A stretch of DNA of 64,000 nucleotides from Mycoplasmopsis opalescens ATCC 27921. Its GTDB lineage: Bacteria; Bacillota_I; Bacilli_A; Mycoplasmatales; Metamycoplasmataceae. Location: assembly GCF_000712185.1 (NCBI RefSeq), contig NZ_JOOB01000008.1, positions 80,673 through 144,672 on the forward strand, written 5' to 3'. A program made the translations under genes and the position numbers. Shown piece by piece: positions 58,858 through 64,000 of this stretch; the first letter of the stretch is position 1, and every line of letters begins with the position of its first letter. The notes under the pieces were generated by a model, which had not been told where the DNA came from, made no database searches, and saw only the letters and a list, made by a program, of their open reading frames with translations.

Positions 58858-59479
58858 GATTAATCCCCTTTATTTACATCGTAATAGATATTTTATATGA
58901 AAATAAAAAAAGTTTAATAAATAATATGTTTTTTTACTATTTTATTAACTTTTTTCCAATTTGAATATCGAATAGGCTAATTTATTGTCATTTTCATATT
59001 TTATTTTATTTCATTTTTTGCGGTTTCGTCTGCTTAAATTAAATCTAAATCATTTTATTAATTTAAAAATCTATATTTTTTAATCAATAAATATCTTAAT
59101 TATGTTATGTGTTGACGCTTATTTTAACAACTGCCTAAACCAATAAAAATAATGGTTATTATTGCTATTAGTACAATTTTTTGGTTATTTTGTTCCTATT
59201 TATACTAATCATAATTATATATATTTGTTCCTTATAAATGCCGTCAAAACATTAATTGGATATTTATAACATTTAAATTTTACTAAAAGTACTTATTTAC
59301 AGCATTTTTATACAAATCAATGTTAATTTTGTTGCTTTTAATATGCAAATATAATCAATTTAAAACATAATATATTTAGTTAAACTTCAAATTAATCAAA
59401 TAATTAACTTTGCTAATAAATATTATTAATTAAGTCTAAGTAAATAAAATTAATATATAATATGGAAATTAGGAGACCT
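58858..59479. other. Long AT-rich intergenic region before secY
   Basis: This 620-bp stretch has very low GC and many stops in all frames. I see no gene, tRNA or clear repeat; a degenerate minus-strand match to the dispersed motif may lie around 59277-59310. The secY promoter must lie near its right end (TATAAT-like at 59456-59461). It could be eroded coding sequence. Confidence 0.55.
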
Positions 59480-60964
59480 ATGAAAAACAAAAGCAACAAA
59501 ATATCTTTATTTTTTAGTCGTTGATGATACTCATTTAGAAATGGTTGAAATAATTTTTGGTCATCAAAAGACTTATTAAAGAAAACATTGTTTACTTTAT
59601 TGCTTCTAGCCATCTATGTGACGGCCACAACTATAAAAAGTCCTTTTATTAAAATCGCCAATAATACTTTGATTGATGAAGATTCATTTTTAAGCACACT
59701 TAACTTAATTGGTGGTGGGGGATTAAGAAGTTTTAGCTTAGTTGCACTGGGCATAAGTCCTTTTATTAATGCCTCATTAATAATGTCGGTTTTACAATCA
59801 AGAATTTTTCCACCTTTTTATAAATTGACTCAATCTGGGCCTTTAGGTAGAAGAAAATTAAACATAATAACAAGAATATTAACGCTTATTATTGCCTTCC
59901 CGCAAGCTATTTTGCTTTCTCAATCTCTAGCTAGCGGAGATAATCCTTTCATTAGCATTGTTCCAGCATATGCCGATGCAGAAGGTTCAAAAGCTTGACT
60001 AAATACAACTAAATTCTTTTTCTTACCAATGATTTTAGTTGCTGGATCTCTATTTTCACTTTTTATTGCAGAAACTGTAACCAATAAAGGTGTAGGTAAT
60101 GGAACAAGTTTAATAATTTTTATCGGTATAGCCTTTTCATTACCAAGTCAATTTAAAAATGCAATTAGTTACTTTATTAGTGACACAAACAGTTCTGAAT
60201 TATTCATAGGAATTATTAAATTTTTAGCCTACTTATTTAGCTTTTTAGCACTTATATTTATCGTTGCTCTTGTTTATAACTCTGAAAGACATGTGCCGAT
60301 CCAACAAACAGGCGTTGGCCGTTCAAGAAATATTCATGAAATGGGAAGATTACCAATTAAGCTTAACCCTGGCGGAATTATGCCTATAATTTTTGCATCA
60401 ATGGTTGTTAGTTTTCCTATTATGATTGTTCGTCTCATACCTGATGGTAACCTAGGAAAAGCGTGAGTTAATGAGAATTTACAATTCACTAAACCACTCG
60501 GCTTATCATTGATGGTTGTTATCACATTCTTCTTTAGCTTTTTATTTGGTATACAGCAGTCTAAATTAGACCGTATTAGTGAAGATTTTGCTAAAAACAG
60601 TACATTTATCCCAGGCTTACAACCAGGAGAACAAACTGAAGATTACTTATTCGGTATTATTATTCGTTTAAGTGCCTTCAGTGGTATTTACTTAGTTATT
60701 TTAAGTATAGTTCAATACTTACAAATTATTTTATTAGCTTGACCTCAAGTTATTTCATTTGGTGGCACAAGTATAATGATTTTTGTTTCTGTTGCTCTTG
60801 AAACTATTCAACAATATCAAGCTCGTCGTAAAACTACAAGATTATCGAGACAAAAACAACTTTCTTTACAAGTTTCTGAACAAATTAAAAGAAACAAGGA
60901 AGCCTATGCTACAGGCAAAAAAGTAAAAGAGAATAACAATTCAGGAGAGGGTTTATTATGATAG
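59480..60964 (+). CDS. secY: Protein translocase subunit SecY
   Basis: A 494-residue ten-helix channel protein of the Sec translocon. Family motifs include GGGGLRSFSLVALGISPFIN (helix 2 plug region), RHVPIQQTGVGRSRNI and NPGGIMPIIFASM. UGA codons are Trp throughout, including the last sense codon; under code 4 the gene ends at TAG 60962-60964 and overlaps adk by 7 bases. AGGAGACCT precedes the start. It is unusual in not following ribosomal protein genes. Confidence 0.93.
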
Positions 60965-61614
60965 AAAATCTTAAATTAAATTTAGTTTTTATGGGGCCTC
61001 CAGGTGTCGGAAAGGGGACCATTGCTGCTGTAGTTGCTCAAAAATACAATTTAGTTCACCTATCTACAGGGAATATATTCCGCGAAGAAATTAAAAAGCA
61101 ATCGGTTTTAGGTCTTAAGGTTGCACAAATTGTTGAAAGCGGAGGCTATGTAACTGATGATATTACAAACGAGATTGTCAAAAATAAATTACTCGAATTA
61201 CAAAACGAAGATAAAAAAGTTATTTTAGATGGCTACCCACGAACAATTGCGCAAGTTAATTTTTTAGATACAATTGAAGGTTTCGATTATGAAGTTGTTG
61301 AATTGTATGCAGATCCTGAACTTATTTTTGAACGTCTAAGTGGCCGTAGACAATGCCCAAATTGTAAAAATAGCTTCCATATTAAATTTATGCCTAGTGA
61401 AAAAGGTGAAATTTGCGACCAGTGTTCAACACCATTAATCACACGGAAAGATGATCAACCAGAAAGTATTAAGAAACGTAGTCAAGTGTATTTACAAGAG
61501 ACAAAACCGTTGCTATCTCACTATGAAAAAGTTAATAAATTACACCGTTTCGATTCATCTTCTACACCAGAAAATGTTGCTGATGAAATTTACAAATCAC
61601 TTTCTCAACTATAA
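60958..61614 (+). CDS. adk: Adenylate kinase
   Basis: A 218-residue enzyme interconverting ATP + AMP and 2 ADP. P-loop GPPGVGKGTIAA (about residues 13-24), the AMP-binding LDGYPRTIAQ, and a zinc-type LID with CPNC and CDQC. The start overlaps the secY end, keeping the common secY-adk order. A terminator follows. Confidence 0.95.
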   Translation: MIENLKLNLVFMGPPGVGKGTIAAVVAQKYNLVHLSTGNIFREEIKKQSVLGLKVAQIVESGGYVTDDITNEIVKNKLLELQNEDKKVILDGYPRTIAQVNFLDTIEGFDYEVVELYADPELIFERLSGRRQCPNCKNSFHIKFMPSEKGEICDQCSTPLITRKDDQPESIKKRSQVYLQETKPLLSHYEKVNKLHRFDSSSTPENVADEIYKSLSQL

Positions 61615-61625
61615 TAAATAAAATA

Positions 61626-61655
61626 AAAATACCGATAAAACTCGGTATTTTTATT
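61626..61655. terminator. Bidirectional terminator between adk and the HTH protein gene
   Basis: AAAATACCGA and TCGGTATTTT with a short loop and T-run; convergent genes end on both sides. Confidence 0.8.
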
Positions 61656-62431
61656 TAATCATTTTCATTTATCAATAATTTTTTTGGCTGTAGCACAGGT
61701 CAATTACCATTATTTAAAATTAAAATTTTTATTAAATCATCTAAGCAACTAATTTCATCAGAGAATTTGAAACCCTTAATAAATTCATTTTTTGATATTT
61801 TTTTATTTTCTAGATATTCTTTGATAAAGAGCAGCCTACATTGTTTATTGTTCTTTGTAAATTCAGCTCATTCTTTTCATTTCTTTTCTTCTTTTTCTTT
61901 TTGTCAAGTGTCTCATCAGGTGTTAATTTTTTCTTCAAATTCGCGCCTGCTTTCCCTATAAACTTTTATTGCGCTGAGGCAACTATCACCTCAGGGATTT
62001 TGTTTTTCTCTTTGTTTTCTACCAAAATAACCACCTAGATTTCCATGCACTACGGCATCACTATCAAAACAATCGATATTTAAGAAACCTAACTGAACCA
62101 TTTTACGTTTATAACGATAAACACTTGAGACACAAATATTAAGATTTTTAGCGAGTTCTTCATTAGAAAGATGTTTATTATTTAATACAAATTTGTATCT
62201 TTCAATTTGCTTTAATTCAAATTTACTTTTTTCTTTTTTCTGCTGTATATTAGCTGTTTCGGTGATTTGCGTTTCTTTGTTACTTATTACAATTTCATCA
62301 TCAACTTCTTCATTTTTATTGGTTTTAGACTGAATTTTTTTCATTTTAATGATTCGTTGCTCCATTTCCCCGAGTTTAAAAAGAGCTCTAAGTTTGGGTA
62401 ATTGTTCAAGAAGTTCACTTCGATATTTCAT
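61655..62431 (-). CDS. Helix-turn-helix protein of unknown function
   Basis: A 258-residue protein. The N-terminus is helical and charged, with a Lys/Glu/Asn-rich linker (about residues 35-75). A helix-turn-helix follows (LSNEELAKNLNICVSSVYRY, then KRKMVQLGFL, about 89-120) and then GGYFGRKQREKQNPWGDSCL, reminiscent of winged-helix replication or regulatory proteins. The C-terminal half is helical with many UGA-coded Trp (WWDTWQKEKEEKKWKEW). No Shine-Dalgarno precedes the start. The last 15 codons contain the dispersed-motif core on the minus strand (61688-61699). The function is unknown; a transcriptional or replication role is inferred only from the HTH. Confidence 0.6.
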
Positions 62432-62509
62432 AATTAAATTTTATATTTTTTAAAAAATAGAAAAGATTATCATTATTTTAATGTTATTAATTGAGAGATT
62501 TTCACATTG

Positions 62510-62518
62510 TTATCCACA
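62510..62518 (+). promoter_or_regulatory. Single DnaA-box-like 9-mer
   Basis: A perfect consensus TTATCCACA lies in the spacer between the HTH gene and the tRNA. No second consensus copy is seen nearby, so it is at most an isolated DnaA site. Confidence 0.4.
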
Positions 62519-62569
62519 ATTTTTAGATTATGTTTTAATTTTGCAAAAAATAATTTATTATATTACTAT

Positions 62570-62660
62570 CGATGGTTGCTCGAGTGGCTGAAGAGGTTTG
62601 TCTCGAAAACAAATAATGGAGTAATTCATTCGAGGGTTCAAATCCCTCACCATCGGCCAT
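62570..62660 (+). tRNA. tRNA-Ser (anticodon CGA)
   Basis: A 91-nt class II tRNA. Acceptor CGATGGT pairs with ACCATCG, discriminator G, and encoded CCA (62658-62660). Anticodon stem TTTGT/ACAAA encloses loop CTCGAAA with anticodon CGA, reading UCG. A long variable arm (ATG...CAT stem) is typical of Ser. The T arm CGAGGG-TTCAAAT-CCCTC is intact. TTGCAA (62542) and TATATT (about 62560) give an upstream promoter; a T-run follows. Confidence 0.93.
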
Positions 62661-62795
62661 TTTTTATTTTTTTATTTATATTAATAACTCAAGCTTATTG
62701 ACTGTCTGGACAATTAATAATAAAAATAATAACCATTTTTATTATTTTTTTATGTTATATAGCCCATTTAAATATAAATTAGCTATATTTTTTTG

Positions 62796-62801
62796 TATAA
62801 T
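62796..62801 (+). promoter_or_regulatory. -10 element of the DUF2188 gene
   Basis: TATAAT preceded by TTTTG, 22 bp before the start codon; the -35 is weak. Confidence 0.45.
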
Positions 62802-62823
62802 CAAAACAGAAAGGAATAAAAAG

Positions 62824-63042
62824 ATGGCAGAAAAAGATTTCGCAACAGTTTACCATGTGACACCTTACAACGGAAAATGACAAGTAAAAGGCGTAGGCAA
62901 CACAAGACCAACAAAATTATTTGATACTCAAAAGGAAGCAATTGCTTATGCAAACGATTTAACTAAAAAACGTAATGGCTCAGTTTTAATCCACCGTAAA
63001 ACTGGACAAGTTAGAGATAGTATCAACAACAAGAAAAAGTAA
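62824..63042 (+). CDS. DUF2188 family small protein
   Basis: A 72-residue basic protein, MAEKDFATVYHVTPYNGKWQ, then KLFDTQKEAIAYANDLTKK and GSVLIHRKTGQVRD. This V-x-P-x-x-x-G-W pattern plus the F-x-T-x-x-EA-x-x-xA helix is diagnostic of DUF2188, small proteins of unknown function. One UGA encodes the conserved Trp. AGAAAGGAAT precedes the start. A strong terminator follows and an IS1634 element begins about 70 bp downstream. Confidence 0.8.
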
Positions 63043-63079
63043 AAATAATCATTTTTATTAGTTTTCCACAATAATATAA

Positions 63080-63113
63080 AAAAATCACTTGTCTGCGACT
63101 AAAGTGATTTTTT
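63080..63113 (+). terminator. Terminator after the DUF2188 gene
   Basis: AAAAAATCACTT and AAGTGATTTTTT with a loop of about 10 bases, directly abutting the IS end at 63115. Confidence 0.8.
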
Positions 63114-63114
63114 T

Positions 63115-64000
63115 CCTGAGTTTCGGAGTTATAATCAAAATAAAAATATTTTTAATTCCTTATGTACGTAGTACATAGGGAAATTTTTAAACAAAAAAAA
63201 TACATAACATTACATAACATAATTTTATTTTTGTGATATAATTAAACTATGAAAAAATTAATAGTTATGATGATGGGAAACGGAAAAGCAAGATATTGTA
63301 GAGTTGTTAAGTCCAATGGATTTGCAAAAGGAATAAAAAATGTAATTAGTTTAGGGAGTGAATCTAAACTAAGTGCAATAAACGAACGATATCTTGAGAT
63401 ATTTAAAGAAAAAATCAAAGAAATCAGTGATACCACAGAACCTAAAACTATAAAAAAAATAATGCTTGACCATTTATGTTCGCTTAAAGAGAAAAATTTC
63501 ATTACAAACATCGGAATTAATATTTTTTATGATGTTATAAAAAAACTCGAAATATTCAACTCTTTAAAGAAGTCTAAACACAAAAACCTTGAAGAACTTC
63601 TGAAATACCAAATAGCATCAAGAATCCTACAAAATACTTCAATCATTAAAAGTTTTGAAACAAAAGATAATTATTTAAACGATATTGAGTCTAAAAAAGA
63701 TACTTTTTATAGTCTTCTCGACGTTTTATATGAAAATGAGATTGAAATAGTCAATAGTTTAAATAATAAAATTGCAGAACTGACTACAAGAAATAAAAAT
63801 TTGGTTTATTTTGATGCAACAACTGTATATTTTGAGACATTTTCAAGAGATGGTTTAAGAACACCGGGTTTTTCAAAAGATGGTAAGTTCAAAGAAGATC
63901 AAGTTGTTGTAGGCATGGCAACTGATAGCAATGGAATACCGATTTATCTAAAAGTTTTTCGCGGTAATACAGCAGATGGTAATACTTTAATCCCTTTCAT
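63115..64000 (+). mobile_element. IS1634-family insertion sequence, left part (runs off the window)
   Basis: It begins with the terminal repeat CCTGAGTTTCGGAG (63115-63128), has an inverted-repeat-rich leader (CCTTATGTAC / GTACATAGGG at 63159-63180) and two copies of TACATAACAT (63201-63220), then the transposase frame. The same terminal sequence bounds the small element at 7908-8290. Confidence 0.8.
63249..64000 (+). CDS. IS1634-family transposase, N-terminal part
   Basis: The frame is open for 250 codons from ATG 63249 to the window end with no stop. The N-terminus MKKLIVMMMGNGKARYCRVV, the first catalytic Asp in LVYFDATTVYFET (about residue 194), and the following GFSKDGKFKEDQVVVGMATD, then GIPIYLKVFRGNTADG, are typical of IS1634/IS4-superfamily DDE transposases common in mycoplasmas. 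No frameshift is visible, so it may be active; the rest lies outside the window. Confidence 0.88.
   Translation, partial: MKKLIVMMMGNGKARYCRVVKSNGFAKGIKNVISLGSESKLSAINERYLEIFKEKIKEISDTTEPKTIKKIMLDHLCSLKEKNFITNIGINIFYDVIKKLEIFNSLKKSKHKNLEELLKYQIASRILQNTSIIKSFETKDNYLNDIESKKDTFYSLLDVLYENEIEIVNSLNNKIAELTTRNKNLVYFDATTVYFETFSRDGLRTPGFSKDGKFKEDQVVVGMATDSNGIPIYLKVFRGNTADGNTLIPF

Noticed and set aside
59413..59613. 66-residue minus-strand frame over the secY start
   Set aside because: It overlaps the start of secY in antisense, lacks a ribosome binding site and has low-complexity hydrophobic sequence; a shadow frame.
62510..62518. Chromosomal replication origin
   Set aside because: Only one consensus DnaA box is seen and neither dnaA nor dnaN is in the window.

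Overview
The window is low-GC mollicute DNA. In gene after gene UGA falls at conserved tryptophan positions (genetic code 4). Most genes follow AG-rich Shine-Dalgarno sequences, lipoprotein signal peptides end in an [AV]-[IV]-S-C lipobox, and intrinsic hairpin terminators are common. Gene content (F-type ATP synthase, MIB-MIP antibody-cleavage genes, an F1-like X0 ATPase cluster, Nox, IS1634-type transposase) fits an animal-associated Mycoplasma of the hominis/bovis branch (Metamycoplasma or Mycoplasmopsis). I cannot fix the species from sequence alone.

Layout. 1-320: end of an unknown gene. 321-9525: accessory island with a complete type I restriction-modification operon (hsdM-hsdS-hsdR, +) and a tyrosine recombinase (-), bounded by two same-orientation relics of one insertion sequence; a small element with IS1634-like ends sits between hsdR and the recombinase. 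9796-10434: lipoprotein. 10768-14449: two-gene heterodimeric ABC exporter, then a YmdB-type phosphodiesterase. 15412-17887 (-): large lipoprotein and a membrane-anchored coiled-coil protein. 17988-24889 (-): complete ATP synthase operon atpI-B-E-F-H-A-G-D-C. 25103-28826 (-): membrane protein (TIGR02206), ffh, GNAT acetyltransferase, YdbC/PC4-like protein, rpmF. 29004 to about 29850: decayed cytosine-5 methyltransferase and other degraded coding sequence.

29870-33243: metK behind a strongly structured leader, a tiny basic protein, and a convergent gltX-DUF1934 pair. 33364-37775: gyrA and a conserved protein of unknown role. 37799-38817: rpsD (start codon inside a leader hairpin) and rpmE. recA (-) and nox (+) diverge at about 40 kb.

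41645-55621 is the most distinctive region: nine closely packed same-strand genes for MIB (antibody-capturing protein), MIP (antibody-cleaving serine protease lipoprotein) and the seven-gene F1-like X0 ATPase, a second rotary-type ATPase paralogous to the ATP synthase at 18-25 kb. The established model is that MIB binds antibody and MIP clips the heavy chain; the linked ATPase is thought to power some step of this surface system. The promoter in front of MIB contains a long TA-dinucleotide tract that could give phase variation.

55696-63042 holds rsmE, an M13 metallopeptidase, a SocA/Panacea-domain protein, secY-adk (separated from any ribosomal protein genes), an HTH protein, tRNA-Ser(CGA) and a DUF2188 protein. 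From 63115 an IS1634-family element runs off the end. A dispersed motif of about 28 bp recurs in at least seven intergenic spacers. The observations most worth testing are the metK leader (possible SAM-responsive riboswitch of unrecognised class), the dispersed motif, the rpsD start-codon hairpin and the TA-tract promoter of the MIB-MIP-ATPase cluster.
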